Positions 1 to 9,557 are shown, counted from the first letter of the stretch. The stretch is DNA of 64,000 nucleotides from Chloroflexota bacterium (GCA_026709625.1 JAPOSR010000054.1:1-64000), one strand, 5' to 3'. A program made the numbers and translations. The notes: generated from the sequence alone by a model not told the origin.

Positions 1-120
1 AGGTTTCGCCGCGCATTCGCATAGACATCGAAGCCTCTTCAGAGGCACGATTCCGCCTCCCTTAGCTCCCCTTCCCCAATGCGTTGGGGAAGGGGCCGGG
101 GGCTGGGGTTAGCCTTCCAC
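1..120. repeat. Direct repeat copy 1 (R1), offset 548 bp from R2; contains a GC-rich hairpin
   Basis: Bases 1-120 match 549-668 with only a few mismatches (e.g. ccgcctcccttagctcc vs ccgactgatttagctcc). Contains ccccttccccaa-tgcg-ttggggaagggg, a perfect 12-bp stem. Confidence 0.93.
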
Positions 121-511
121 ACTGAGCCCTTACAGCTTCGGCAATAGCTTCTACAACGGCATCGGTTTTGCGAAGCGCCTGCGCATTGCTAAAACGCAGC
201 ACAGTCAATCCTAATGCCTGCAAGAAGCGCTGCCGGTCTTTATCGTATTCAGCATGACCAGGCTCATTATGAACCGAGCCATCCACTTCGATAACCAGTC
301 TGGCTTCGGCGCAATAGAAGTCGACGATAAAGCGGTTAATCGGATGTTGGCGGCGGAAACGGAGACCGCCAATTTGCTTGCCTCGTAGCCTTCGCCATAA
401 GATTTGTTCGGCTCGCGTAGGGTTTTGTCGCATGAAACGAGCGCGTTCCTTTATGTCCTGGTGTATGGCGCGGTCGGTGTGCGTATGCGCCCAGCCTTTA
501 GTGTCTTTCAC
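62..511 (-). CDS. DUF559 domain (Vsr/MTaseS-like) endonuclease
   Basis: ARFMRQNPTRAEQILWRRLRGKQIGGLRFRRQHPINRFIVDFYCAEARLVIEVDGSVH is typical DUF559. The last ~17 aa (RLTPAPGPFPNALGKGS) are encoded by the repeat. Confidence 0.88.
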   Translation of the reverse strand: MKDTKGWAHTHTDRAIHQDIKERARFMRQNPTRAEQILWRRLRGKQIGGLRFRRQHPINRFIVDFYCAEARLVIEVDGSVHNEPGHAEYDKDRQRFLQALGLTVLRFSNAQALRKTDAVVEAIAEAVRAQCGRLTPAPGPFPNALGKGS

Positions 512-548
512 CTTCTACCCCCTCGGTCCCCCCAAAGCATTGGGGGGA

Positions 549-668
549 AGGTTTCGCCGCGCATTCGCATAGACATCGAAGCCTCTTCAGAGGCACGATT
601 CCGACTGATTTAGCTCCCCTTCCCCAAGGCATTGGGGAAGGGGCCGGGGGTTGGGGTTAGCCTTCCAC
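549..668. repeat. Direct repeat copy 2 (R2); includes the 3' end of the type IIG gene
   Basis: Same 120-bp sequence as 1-120. Hairpin ccccttccccaa-ggca-ttggggaagggg. Preceded by another hairpin, ccccccaa-agca-ttgggggg. Confidence 0.93.
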
Positions 669-3521
669 AACCCGCACCTCACCCTCACTCAACCCATACA
701 GCCGATACACCAGCGCGTCAATCTCACCATCCACCGTCGCAATCAGCCGCTCGGCCATCTTGCGCCCTTCACCCGTCAAGCCCGGCAACTGCTTATGTCT
801 GTCCAGCATCTCGTCGACAAGTTCGACCATCTTGTCGTGCATGGCGACATCGGCGGGGTTGTCGAAGTCGATTGTGCGGATAGGAATAGTCTTTACTTGC
901 GGTGGGCCGATTCGTAAGTATCCGCCACTTAGTTTGTTGCCTCCAAACGTTGCGTTGTAGTAGTAGTCTACTAAATCGCTGTTTAGTACACCGACCAGAT
1001 ACTTCAAGTCAAAGTCTTCGCTCATTACTATCGTTGTCGATTTACCTGCCAGAATATTTCCGTCGTAATCCAACGCACACTCTAGCCGCTTGGTCATCCC
1101 GGCTATAATAACTTTCTGTGTTCTGGCTTGCTGAAGACGGCGCATAGGTAATGCTCTCTCATTCTGAACCGGGATAACAGGTCTGTCCATCTGGCGCTTG
1201 ATGTAACGAAATTTCTTTTGCCCCCAGAGGAAAGAAAACCTGTCAATAGTCCCACTGTTTGCCATTCTAAGGCGGTAATCAGGATAATCTTCCGCTTCGT
1301 GAATAAGGGGCTTGATATGATACGCTTCCGAGACCGTTGCGGCTCCGAGAACATCTGCGATCTCGCCTAGCCGAGGATTCGTACCCTCGATCTTTTCGAG
1401 GATTTGCCCCTCGTCTATTCGACCGAAAACCCTCCAAGTGTCGTTGGGATTACCGAAGTGTCTTTGATAATCTAGCTCATAGTGCTCTTTTACAATCGGA
1501 CTGCCTACTGTTTCTTGCATTCGTTCGTATACCACAGGTCTGTCGCGCTGGGCTGTTTTTCGGGCGATATAGATAATTGGATATACGCTGACGGGAAATA
1601 CAGGAACATGAGAATAGTCTCGAATCAGTTGCAATTGATTTTCATTAGCTACGACTTTTCTTGCGCCTTTTGCGTAGCTCGCGCTACCCAACTTGTTCGG
1701 CACAATCAGACTTGATATGCCATTGTCCCGACACAGACTCAATGCCTTATCAATGAAGACGCAGAACAAGTCCCAATTACCTGATGCGGCTGCATACTTT
1801 GAAGTGCAATAGGCTCTTTCTTCTGGGTGGTATAGCGTCATCCATTCGGAATCAACATAAGGCGGATTCCCAATCACCGCATCGAATCCACCCGCCGCCA
1901 TGATCGCGCCAAAACCATCTTCGCTGTCCCAATCGAAAGCCTTGACGCGCAGCATCGCTTCTTCATTGTCGAAGAGCCCCGCCTGGGATCCGCGGAAGAA
2001 GTCGCTGCCGACCAGCGAGTTGCCCCATTTGATGTTGTCGCTGAGGTCGGGCAGGATGCGTCCGCCAGCCGCGAACATCAGCGTCTGCGCGCCAGCCGCG
2101 GCACTTTCGTTCTCCAACATCTTCAGCAGCAGCGAGAGCTTGCTCACTTCCACCGCGTTTTGGTCGAGGTCGACGCCATAGATATTGTTCTGCAAGATGC
2201 GGCGCTTCTCGGCGGTGGTGAGCATCATGCCATCGGTGGTTTCGCGGCGGCGGTTGCGGAATTGGCGCGGATGCTCTCGATAGTAATTCAAGTGCCAGTC
2301 GAGCAGACATTGATACGCGCCGACCAGGAAGGAGCCGCTGCCACAGGCGGGGTCGAGGATGCGCAGGGTTGCCGCATCGGCTGGCGTTTTGCCTTTGAGC
2401 AGCGCGCCGACCGTGTTCTCTACGATGTAGTCGACGATATAGCTGGGCGTGTAATAGACGCCGCCGGCTTTGCGGACTTCGGGCTTGGCTTCGACGCGCA
2501 CCGCCCCGCTCGCGCTGAGTTCGATGACCTTGCCGAGGAAGCGCTCGTAGACCTGCCCGAGGATGTCGGCGGGCAGCGCGGAAAATTCGTAGGGGCTGAA
2601 AGGGAAATACAAGTTTTTGATGATGTGGCGCAGCGGCTCGTCGGGGATGTGGATGTTCAGCGAAAGGCGGTCGGGCTGGCTGGCGCGCGCTTCTGCCCCA
2701 AAGTGGAACAAGCCCGAGTTGTATTTGTCGTCGGCTGCGCTGAAGAGCCGCTTCAATTCGGCATAGACAGGCTTGTTGGCGGCGGCCGCGCTGCGCAGGC
2801 GCCCATAGGCTTCGATATTGCGGTCTTCGGCGATGCGCAGGAAGACGATGCGGTCGATCGTGCGCTGGACGATTAGGTTAAGCTGGCGCTGGCTGAGCTC
2901 GCGGTTGTGCAGGGCGATGTCTCTCGCCAGCAGCTCGCGCCAATCTTCCATCTCGCGCAGGAAGGCTTGGTCGACGCGGGAAAAGCCGCGAACCCGCTCG
3001 CCTTCGATCCAGTCGCGCAGCGCCCCTTGCGCCACCGCTTTACGGCTGAAGCGCGCTTCAAGCTCGTCCCATTTGTCGATGTAATCGCCATATTGATAAT
3101 AACGCAGGCGCGCCGTTGCTGCGGGGTCGCTGCGCTGTGGCTGGATGCGGCAATCATAGACGCTGAATTCTTCAAAGTCAGTCAAGACGCTGACCGGCGT
3201 GTTGCCCGACCAGCCATAACGCCGCAGCTGAAAAGCCGGGATGGGGTTTCGCTCCAGGTTCACATGCGGCATCTTCGTTTCGACGAAGAAATCTGGACTG
3301 TTGCCAATCTGGAAGCTGTAATCGGGGCGCTTGGAGCGCTCGAGGCCGGCTTCGCGGATGATCACGCGCGCTTCATGCCGCACCTGCCGCTTGTCTTGCA
3401 GGTCCCAGCCCAGCGCCGCAAACAGCGGATCGACAAATTGCACCCGCACTTCAGTTTCGCTGCCGGGCTTGTCGCGGGTGAATTTCTCGACCAATTTGTA
3501 GATGCTGTCGGGCGCGCTCAT
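657..3521 (-). CDS. Type IIG restriction enzyme/N6-adenine DNA methyltransferase (Eco57I-like)
   Basis: N-terminal HSDR_N-like domain (KRPDYSFQIGNSPDFFVETK), MTase motif I DPACGSGSFLVGAYQCLLDWH, motif IV GNPPYVDSEWM, C-terminal TaqI-like specificity region. ATG at 3519-3521 (MSAPDSIYK) has upstream ggag; the longer ORF start would overlap the next gene. Confidence 0.9.
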   Translation of the reverse strand: MSAPDSIYKLVEKFTRDKPGSETEVRVQFVDPLFAALGWDLQDKRQVRHEARVIIREAGLERSKRPDYSFQIGNSPDFFVETKMPHVNLERNPIPAFQLRRYGWSGNTPVSVLTDFEEFSVYDCRIQPQRSDPAATARLRYYQYGDYIDKWDELEARFSRKAVAQGALRDWIEGERVRGFSRVDQAFLREMEDWRELLARDIALHNRELSQRQLNLIVQRTIDRIVFLRIAEDRNIEAYGRLRSAAAANKPVYAELKRLFSAADDKYNSGLFHFGAEARASQPDRLSLNIHIPDEPLRHIIKNLYFPFSPYEFSALPADILGQVYERFLGKVIELSASGAVRVEAKPEVRKAGGVYYTPSYIVDYIVENTVGALLKGKTPADAATLRILDPACGSGSFLVGAYQCLLDWHLNYYREHPRQFRNRRRETTDGMMLTTAEKRRILQNNIYGVDLDQNAVEVSKLSLLLKMLENESAAAGAQTLMFAAGGRILPDLSDNIKWGNSLVGSDFFRGSQAGLFDNEEAMLRVKAFDWDSEDGFGAIMAAGGFDAVIGNPPYVDSEWMTLYHPEERAYCTSKYAAASGNWDLFCVFIDKALSLCRDNGISSLIVPNKLGSASYAKGARKVVANENQLQLIRDYSHVPVFPVSVYPIIYIARKTAQRDRPVVYERMQETVGSPIVKEHYELDYQRHFGNPNDTWRVFGRIDEGQILEKIEGTNPRLGEIADVLGAATVSEAYHIKPLIHEAEDYPDYRLRMANSGTIDRFSFLWGQKKFRYIKRQMDRPVIPVQNERALPMRRLQQARTQKVIIAGMTKRLECALDYDGNILAGKSTTIVMSEDFDLKYLVGVLNSDLVDYYYNATFGGNKLSGGYLRIGPPQVKTIPIRTIDFDNPADVAMHDKMVELVDEMLDRHKQLPGLTGEGRKMAERLIATVDGEIDALVYRLYGLSEGEVRVVEG

Positions 3522-3555
3522 ATTAACCCTCTCCTGCACCTCTGTGGTGGATGAT

Positions 3556-4524
3556 TTACGTTTCCATATCAATCACAATTTTCACCGCGCCCTCGTCTTG
3601 CAGGCGGTGCAGGGCATAGGCTTCGAAGACATCGTCAAATTTGAAAGTGTGCGTGATCATCGCCGCCGCATCGACCTCGCCACGGCTGATCCAGTCCAGC
3701 GCCCGCCGCGTGCAGGCATGCCCAGGGTCTTCCGCCGCCCCCACCATGCCGCGCGTTTGCAGTGTCTTCCAAAACAACTCGAAGAAGGGGAAGTCCATCG
3801 TCGCGAAGCGTGGCACGCCAAACCACAAGATGAAGCCGCCGCGCCGCGTGATATCCACAGCCAGGCGAATCGATTCTTCTTCGCCAGCCGCTTCAATGAC
3901 CACATCGGGCAGCTCTCCGCCACAAATCTCGCGCAGGGCCGGGGCGGGACTTGCGGCCGCGTTGCAGATGGTGTGCGTCGCGCCGAAGCGCCGGCTGTAG
4001 GCGAGCCGATACGCTTTGACATCCAGCGCGATGATCTTGTCCGCGCCCAGCCGCCGCAGCGCTTCGTTGAACCACAAGCCCGCCGAGCCCTGTCCGATGA
4101 CGGCGACCGACTTGCCGCGCAGATCTGGCAGCGCCTGGCAGGCATAGAGCACTGTGCCCAGCTGCTGCGCCTGCACAGCCTGCTCCAGTGGCACATGGGC
4201 GGCCAGCGGCAGCAGATGATCGACCGGCGCGCGATAATACTCGCACATGGCGCGATGATCGGGCGCAAGACACAGCACGCGCTCGCCCGGCTGCACAAGA
4301 CTGACGCTCGAGTCGATCGCCTCGACGACGCCGACCATTTCGTGCCCGGTTTCGCCGGCCGCGGTGGGATAGCTGCCTGCGGGCAGATGATGCAGGTGGC
4401 GGATGTCACTGCCGCACAGCGAGGTGCGCAGGGTGCGAACAATGGCGGTCTCGGGGGCGAGGGCGGGCTTTTGCGCATCGACAAACACGGGTTTGCCACG
4501 CGCGATGATCTGCACGGCTTTCAT
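3556..4524 (-). CDS. Zinc-dependent medium-chain alcohol dehydrogenase family protein
   Basis: MKAVQIIARGKPVFVD...RTSLCGSDIRHLHH...GHEMVGVVEAID...VIGQGSAGLWFNEALRRLGADKIIALD. Start moved to MKAVQ at 4522-4524. Confidence 0.85.
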   Translation of the reverse strand: MKAVQIIARGKPVFVDAQKPALAPETAIVRTLRTSLCGSDIRHLHHLPAGSYPTAAGETGHEMVGVVEAIDSSVSLVQPGERVLCLAPDHRAMCEYYRAPVDHLLPLAAHVPLEQAVQAQQLGTVLYACQALPDLRGKSVAVIGQGSAGLWFNEALRRLGADKIIALDVKAYRLAYSRRFGATHTICNAAASPAPALREICGGELPDVVIEAAGEEESIRLAVDITRRGGFILWFGVPRFATMDFPFFELFWKTLQTRGMVGAAEDPGHACTRRALDWISRGEVDAAAMITHTFKFDDVFEAYALHRLQDEGAVKIVIDMET

Positions 4525-4741
4525 CTGCTTTTGACTCCAAGGGCTGGCGCAATAGCGGACAGTATAGCACTGTCCAGGCGCGCTTTTTTGCATTGCCCCG
4601 AGGCGGTTGGCGGGCGGCCGCCCTTGCACGAATTCGGCTTTTTGGGGGGAATGGGGGCAAAGCAACGCGCGGCAAATTCCAGTGTACATCTGCGCCGCGA
4701 GTGATTACACTGCTGGCGGCAATTTGTTCTGAGGATCAACC

Positions 4742-6706
4742 ATGAGCGAAAAACTCACTTTCCAAGCCGAAACGCAGCAATTGCTGGATATCTTGATCCA
4801 CTCGCTCTATACCGAGAAAGAGATTTTCCTGCGCGAGTTGATCTCGAATGCGTCCGACGCGCTCAACCGCCTGCAATTTGCGATGCTGACCAACGATGCT
4901 GTGCTCGATGCCGATGCCGAGCTGTCCATCCGCATCACGGTGGACGAAGACGCCAAGACCTTGACCGTCAGCGACACCGGCATTGGCATGGACCGCGCCG
5001 AGGTCATCGCCGGGCTGGGCACAATCGCCAAATCGGGCGCCAAAGCCTTTGTCGAAGCCATGCGCGAGCAGCCCGAAAGCGCCAGCGACATCATCGGGCA
5101 ATTCGGCGTGGGCTTTTATTCGGCATTTATGGCGGCGCGGCAGGTGGATGTGGTTTCTCGCTCGTTTCGTCCCGACGACGAAGCGGTGATGTGGACAGCC
5201 AGCGGCGGCACAGACTACAGTCTTGCGCCTGCCGACAAGGCAACGCGCGGCACGGATGTCATCATCCACTTGCAAGACGACGCAGTCGAATTCGCCCGCG
5301 AGTTCCGCGTCAAGGACATCATCCGCCGGCATTCGGATTATGTCGCCTTCCCCATTTATGTCGGCGATGACGAAGAAGCGACCAACAAGCAGCAAGCCAT
5401 CTGGCGGCGCAGCCCGGGCGAACTGGAAGACGAAGACTACGACAGCTTCTACAAGATGCTGACCATGGACTTTGGCGGGGCGGCGCACCACCTGCATATC
5501 CGCGCCGATGTGCCTATGCAATTCTATGCCTTGCTCTATATCCCCGGCTCCAACCAGCCCAATATGTTCAACCCGCGCAAAGACCCGGGCTTGAAGCTGT
5601 ACGCGCGCAAGGTGCTCATCGAAGAATACAACCGCGAGCTGCTGCCCGAATACCTCAGCTTTGTGCAAGGCGTCGTCGATAGCGAAGACCTGCCCCTGAG
5701 CGTCAGCCGCGAAAGCATCCAGGCGACGCGCGTCATGGCCAGCCTGCAGAAGACCATCACGCGGCGCATCTTGTCTGAACTGAAGCGCATGGCAAAGAAC
5801 AATCGCGACCAATACTTGACCATATTCCAGGAATTCGGCGCTTGGCTCAAGCAAGGACTGGTCGTGGAAAGCGGCGACCGCGAAGATCTCGAGCCGCTGC
5901 TCTTGTTCCAGACCACCCACGATGACGACCCCAGCCAGTATCATTCGCTGGATGATTATGTCGAACGCATGGCCGACAACCAGTCCGACATCTTCTATAT
6001 CATCGCTGATGAATACAGCAGCGGCGCGCGCAGCCCGCACCTGGACACGTTTCGGCAGCGCGGTGTCGAAGTGCTCTACTTCACGCATCCCGTCGATGCC
6101 ATGCTGCCGATGGGCTTGCCAGACTACAAAGGGCACAAGCTGGTCGGCGTCGATTCCGCCGATTTGGATCTCGGCAATATCGGCGAAGTGGCTGAGGCGG
6201 ACGAGGTGCCGCGTCAATCGCTGGCGGATGAAGCCTTTGCCGAGCTGAAGAACCGCTTTGCGCAGACCCTCGGCGAACGCATCAGCGATGTGCGCGAGAG
6301 CAGCGCGCTGGTGGGAAACCCCGCCCGCTTGGTCAGCGATGACGAAGCGGGGAGCCGCCATATGTACCGCATCAACCGCCTGCTGGACAAAGAGCATGAG
6401 CTGCCGGTCAAGGCGCTGGAGTTGAACGCGCGTCATCCATTGATGCACAACCTCAGCGGCATGATCGCGGCTGGCAGCGATGACGCGCTGGCTGAGGCGG
6501 TGATCGAGCAGGTCTTTGAAACCGCCCTGCTGCAAGACGGCCTCCATCCCGACCCATCCAGCATGGCGCAGCGACTGACTCTGCTGATGCAGGCGGCAAC
6601 GGGGTCGGAACGCGGCGCGCTGGATTTCTCAAGCGCCGGCGCCAGCATCCCAGAGCCGGGCCGCGACCCCGACAGTGCAAACATGATCTCACTTGATGAT
6701 GCCTAG
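4742..6706 (+). CDS. htpG: Molecular chaperone HtpG (Hsp90)
   Basis: MSEKLTFQAETQQLLDILIHSLYTEKEIFLRELISNASDALNRLQF...DTGIGM...GQFGVGFYSAFMAA. Confidence 0.97.
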   Translation: MSEKLTFQAETQQLLDILIHSLYTEKEIFLRELISNASDALNRLQFAMLTNDAVLDADAELSIRITVDEDAKTLTVSDTGIGMDRAEVIAGLGTIAKSGAKAFVEAMREQPESASDIIGQFGVGFYSAFMAARQVDVVSRSFRPDDEAVMWTASGGTDYSLAPADKATRGTDVIIHLQDDAVEFAREFRVKDIIRRHSDYVAFPIYVGDDEEATNKQQAIWRRSPGELEDEDYDSFYKMLTMDFGGAAHHLHIRADVPMQFYALLYIPGSNQPNMFNPRKDPGLKLYARKVLIEEYNRELLPEYLSFVQGVVDSEDLPLSVSRESIQATRVMASLQKTITRRILSELKRMAKNNRDQYLTIFQEFGAWLKQGLVVESGDREDLEPLLLFQTTHDDDPSQYHSLDDYVERMADNQSDIFYIIADEYSSGARSPHLDTFRQRGVEVLYFTHPVDAMLPMGLPDYKGHKLVGVDSADLDLGNIGEVAEADEVPRQSLADEAFAELKNRFAQTLGERISDVRESSALVGNPARLVSDDEAGSRHMYRINRLLDKEHELPVKALELNARHPLMHNLSGMIAAGSDDALAEAVIEQVFETALLQDGLHPDPSSMAQRLTLLMQAATGSERGALDFSSAGASIPEPGRDPDSANMISLDDA

Positions 6707-6757
6707 ACAGATCGAGGCGAGGCGGCGACTCGCCCAAACAGTTATGGAAGGTGTGCA

Positions 6758-7183
6758 GTGGCGGAAAACAAAACAACTCGCAACGATGGCGATGTGCTGG
6801 CCTATCTGCAATCGGTAGCCAACAAGCGCCGCCGCGAAGATAGCCTGGTCATGCTCGACCTGATGGGCGAGGTGACTGGCTTGCCCGCGGAGATGTGGGG
6901 CACGAGCATCGTCGGCTTCGGCAGCTATCATTACCAATACGAAAGTGGACGCGAAGGCGACTTTATGCTGACCGGCTTTGCCCCGCGCAAGCAAGCTTTG
7001 ACGCTCTACATCATGGGCGGCCACGAACGCTATGCCGAGCTGTTTGCCAGGCTGGGCAAGCACCGCGCTGGCAAATCCTGTCTTTACATCAACAAACTGG
7101 CTGATGTCGACCTGGCGGTGCTGCGCGAGATCATCGCCGCATCGGTCGCGTTTATGCGCAGCGAGCGCCCGTCCAGCAATTGA
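6758..7183 (+). CDS. DUF1801 domain-containing protein
   Basis: WGTSIVGFGSYHYQYESGREGDFMLTGFAPRKQALTLYIMGG...GKSCLYINKLADVDLAVLREII is characteristic of DUF1801. Confidence 0.85.
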   Translation: MAENKTTRNDGDVLAYLQSVANKRRREDSLVMLDLMGEVTGLPAEMWGTSIVGFGSYHYQYESGREGDFMLTGFAPRKQALTLYIMGGHERYAELFARLGKHRAGKSCLYINKLADVDLAVLREIIAASVAFMRSERPSSN

Positions 7184-7272
7184 TGCGCGCAACAGCTCGC
7201 CCGTCTTTGCGTATTACACTGCGAGCCGCTACATCCCGCCGGGTTTGGGGGTATAATGAATAGTGAGGGACG

Positions 7273-7830
7273 ATGACCAGCACGGATTCGGGCGCGATGG
7301 ACGGATTGAGACTACTCGGTCAAATCGGTAAAGGCGTTGTCAAAGCCGTGCAGTTGGCCGGCAAGGGCGTCGGCATGACCGGACAAGCCATAAACGAAGG
7401 CGCAGTTGCAGTGAGGACAGCCATGCCAGTTACAGAAGTGACTTCGGTATTCAACACCACCGACGAGACCATCCGTTTCGTCAACCAGGAAAAGCCGCGC
7501 GACAGCAAGGAGATCTTGCCGCAAAGCGCAGTCTCGATGAAGACAGCCAATGCGGCTGGTGCCTGGGTGCCCTGGTTTCACCCGCCGCGCTTCGCTCCAT
7601 TCAGCAAAAAGCGCATGGAAGTCGTGGTGGACGACCTGCCTGTCATCTACATCTGGCAGCGCGATGATCACATTTACTGGTGCAATCGCCTCGACAGCCA
7701 GGGCAATCCCGCCAAAGCCTATGAAGTGCCAGGTATCTCGCATGTTGGCGGCAAGCGCATGCTGGTGGTGCGCAACGACCCCGAAAATGGCTACAGCGCT
7801 TTCTTGAGCGAGAGCGTCGAGAATCGATAG
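7273..7830 (+). CDS. Hypothetical protein
   Basis: Open 185-aa frame preceded by gtgagggacg; no recognised family. TATAAT at 7252-7257 just upstream. Confidence 0.65.
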   Translation: MTSTDSGAMDGLRLLGQIGKGVVKAVQLAGKGVGMTGQAINEGAVAVRTAMPVTEVTSVFNTTDETIRFVNQEKPRDSKEILPQSAVSMKTANAAGAWVPWFHPPRFAPFSKKRMEVVVDDLPVIYIWQRDDHIYWCNRLDSQGNPAKAYEVPGISHVGGKRMLVVRNDPENGYSAFLSESVENR

Positions 7831-7890
7831 CCCGATCATTTTGGGGCAGCCAGCCTCGCGCGCAAGAAAACACAATCTCAGGACAAAGAG

Positions 7891-8274
7891 ATGATCAACC
7901 GAGTAGGCACAGTCTGCATCTTTGTGGCAGACCAGGACCGCGCCAAAGCCTTTTATACCGAAAAGCTGGGCATGCGGCTGATCAGCGATGACGAGCTGTA
8001 TCCTGGCGCAGATTCGCGTTGGTTGGCGGTTGCGCCGGCCAGCGCCGAAACGCATATCGTCTTGTACAAGTTCGACGAAAACTGGCAGCACTACCGCTCA
8101 ACCTTTCAGCAGACACAATCGCTCACCCTGCAATGCGAAGATATTGATGCGACCTATCAACTCTACAAAGAGCGCGGCGTGGAGTTCCTTGGCGAGCCAG
8201 AAACGCAATTTTGGGGCACATTCGTTATGCTGAAAGATTGTGAAGGCAACACGCTTATCCTGGTTCAAGCTTGA
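7891..8274 (+). CDS. VOC/glyoxalase family protein
   Basis: MINRVGTVCIFVADQDRAKAFYTEKLGMRLISDDELYPGADSRWLAVAP...WGTFVMLKDCEGNTLILVQ. Confidence 0.92.
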   Translation: MINRVGTVCIFVADQDRAKAFYTEKLGMRLISDDELYPGADSRWLAVAPASAETHIVLYKFDENWQHYRSTFQQTQSLTLQCEDIDATYQLYKERGVEFLGEPETQFWGTFVMLKDCEGNTLILVQA

Positions 8275-8762
8275 TGGTTGATGATTTGCTGGCGCTGTCT
8301 CAGCAGGTTGGCGCGGCGCTGACAGCCGGCGGATTCTCTATCTGCGCGGCTGAGTCTTGCACCGGCGGCTTGGTCCTCAGCACGTTGACCGACCTGGCGG
8401 GCAGCTCCGCTTATGTTTTGGGTGGCTTCGTCACCTATTCCAATGCGGCAAAAATGCGTTTTTTGGGCGTGCGCGAGGCGACCTTGCTTGAGCATGGCGC
8501 GGTTAGCGAGTCAACAGCTGCGCAGATGGCGCGCGGCGCGCAGACAATCTTCGCAAGCGACTTCGCCCTCAGCGTAACCGGTATCGCGGGACCCGGCGGG
8601 GCAACTGCCGACAAACCAGTTGGCTTGACCTATATTGGGCTGGCGCGGCAGAGCGGCATCGTAAATGTGGCGCGGCATCTATGGACGGGCGGCCGCCTGG
8701 AAAACAAACAGCGCAGCGCAGCGGCGGCATTGAAATTGCTGCTGAGCGGATTGCCCGGCTAG
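8274..8762 (+). CDS. CinA C-terminal domain protein (nicotinamide-nucleotide amidase-like)
   Basis: ICAAESCTGGLVLSTLTDLAGSSAYVLGGFVTYSNAAKMRFLGV...GIAGPGGATADKPVGLTYIGL. Overlaps the preceding stop. Confidence 0.93.
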   Translation: MVDDLLALSQQVGAALTAGGFSICAAESCTGGLVLSTLTDLAGSSAYVLGGFVTYSNAAKMRFLGVREATLLEHGAVSESTAAQMARGAQTIFASDFALSVTGIAGPGGATADKPVGLTYIGLARQSGIVNVARHLWTGGRLENKQRSAAAALKLLLSGLPG

Positions 8763-8960
8763 TTCCGCGTCAAATCTTTCGCCACATCGGCATACACCCG
8801 CGTCACTAGCATTTCGATGTTCAGGGCGGCCAGCGGAATGGCGTCCTTGAGGCTGTCAAATGTTTGCGGCCGCCAGCCATCCTCAGCGCGCGTATGCGGC
8901 TCGGCGAAGATGCGGCGCTGGTCGATGATGAGGCAGGCGCGCAGTATCGCAAACAGCTCG
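8759..8960 (-). pseudogene. Probable C-terminal remnant of a Uma2-family endonuclease
   Basis: LRACLIIDQRRIFAEPHTRAEDGWRPQTFDSLKDAIPLAALNIEMLVTRVYADV resembles the Uma2 C-terminal pattern; the catalytic N-terminal part is absent. Confidence 0.4.
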
Positions 8961-8966
8961 GCAATC

Positions 8967-9440
8967 TCACCACAAGCCCAGCGTCGCGCGCAGGATGCCA
9001 AACTCGCCGATGTGGTAGGCATTGTGGGCGGAGACGATCAAAATCTCGCGCAGGATGCTGTGTCCCGGCTCGGCATGGGAGATCTGCGCAGTCAGGTCGC
9101 GCTCTGGATCTTGCGCAATCGCCACCAGCGCCGCCAAATCCGCTTTGAAGCGCGCGATTGTATGTTGCCAAGCCGCTTCGTCCGCCTGCGCATCGGACGG
9201 GATCCAATAATCTTCGGGAAATTTCCGGTGCGCATAATCGGGATTTTGGATGTAATCGAGGATGTCGGCTTGGGCGATGCGCAAATGCTCCAGCAAGTGC
9301 CAGAAGCTGTAGGACAGGCTTGGCGGCCGCGTGTTAAAATGCGCCGCAGGGAAGCCGTCAATGGCATCATCAAAGCTTTGATGCGCCTGGCGAACAGTCA
9401 GGGCATTGACGAGCTGCTGTCGCAGGTGCGAGTCGGTCAT
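8967..9440 (-). CDS. DinB family protein
   Basis: PSLSYSFWHLLEHLRIAQADILDYIQNPDYAHRKFPEDYW...HSILREILIVSAHNAYHIGEFGILRATLGLW. Start at MTDSHL (9438-9440). Confidence 0.85.
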   Translation of the reverse strand: MTDSHLRQQLVNALTVRQAHQSFDDAIDGFPAAHFNTRPPSLSYSFWHLLEHLRIAQADILDYIQNPDYAHRKFPEDYWIPSDAQADEAAWQHTIARFKADLAALVAIAQDPERDLTAQISHAEPGHSILREILIVSAHNAYHIGEFGILRATLGLW

Positions 9441-9527
9441 AAGGCGGCCTCCTTGGGCTCTTGGCGTCGCGCGGCTTATCTGGAGTATACTCGTTGCTGA
9501 CGGCAAAGTTCGCTTGCCGGCAACTGC

Positions 9528-9557
9528 TTGCGGAATGTCGGCGGCTTGCGCTATACT
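9528..9557 (+). promoter_or_regulatory. Possible sigma70-type promoter TTGCGG-N18-TATACT
   Basis: Motif at 9528-9533 and 9552-9557, upstream of the CDS at 9570. Confidence 0.4.

Noticed and set aside
4600-4690. Possible fourth copy of the intergenic repeat (ggggcaaagcaacgcgcggcaaatt resembles the end of copy A)
   Set aside because: Only about 15-20 nt of similarity; too short to separate from chance without a search.
4736-6547. 603-aa minus-strand ORF opposite htpG
   Set aside because: Antisense shadow of a confidently assigned gene in GC-rich sequence; no recognisable family.
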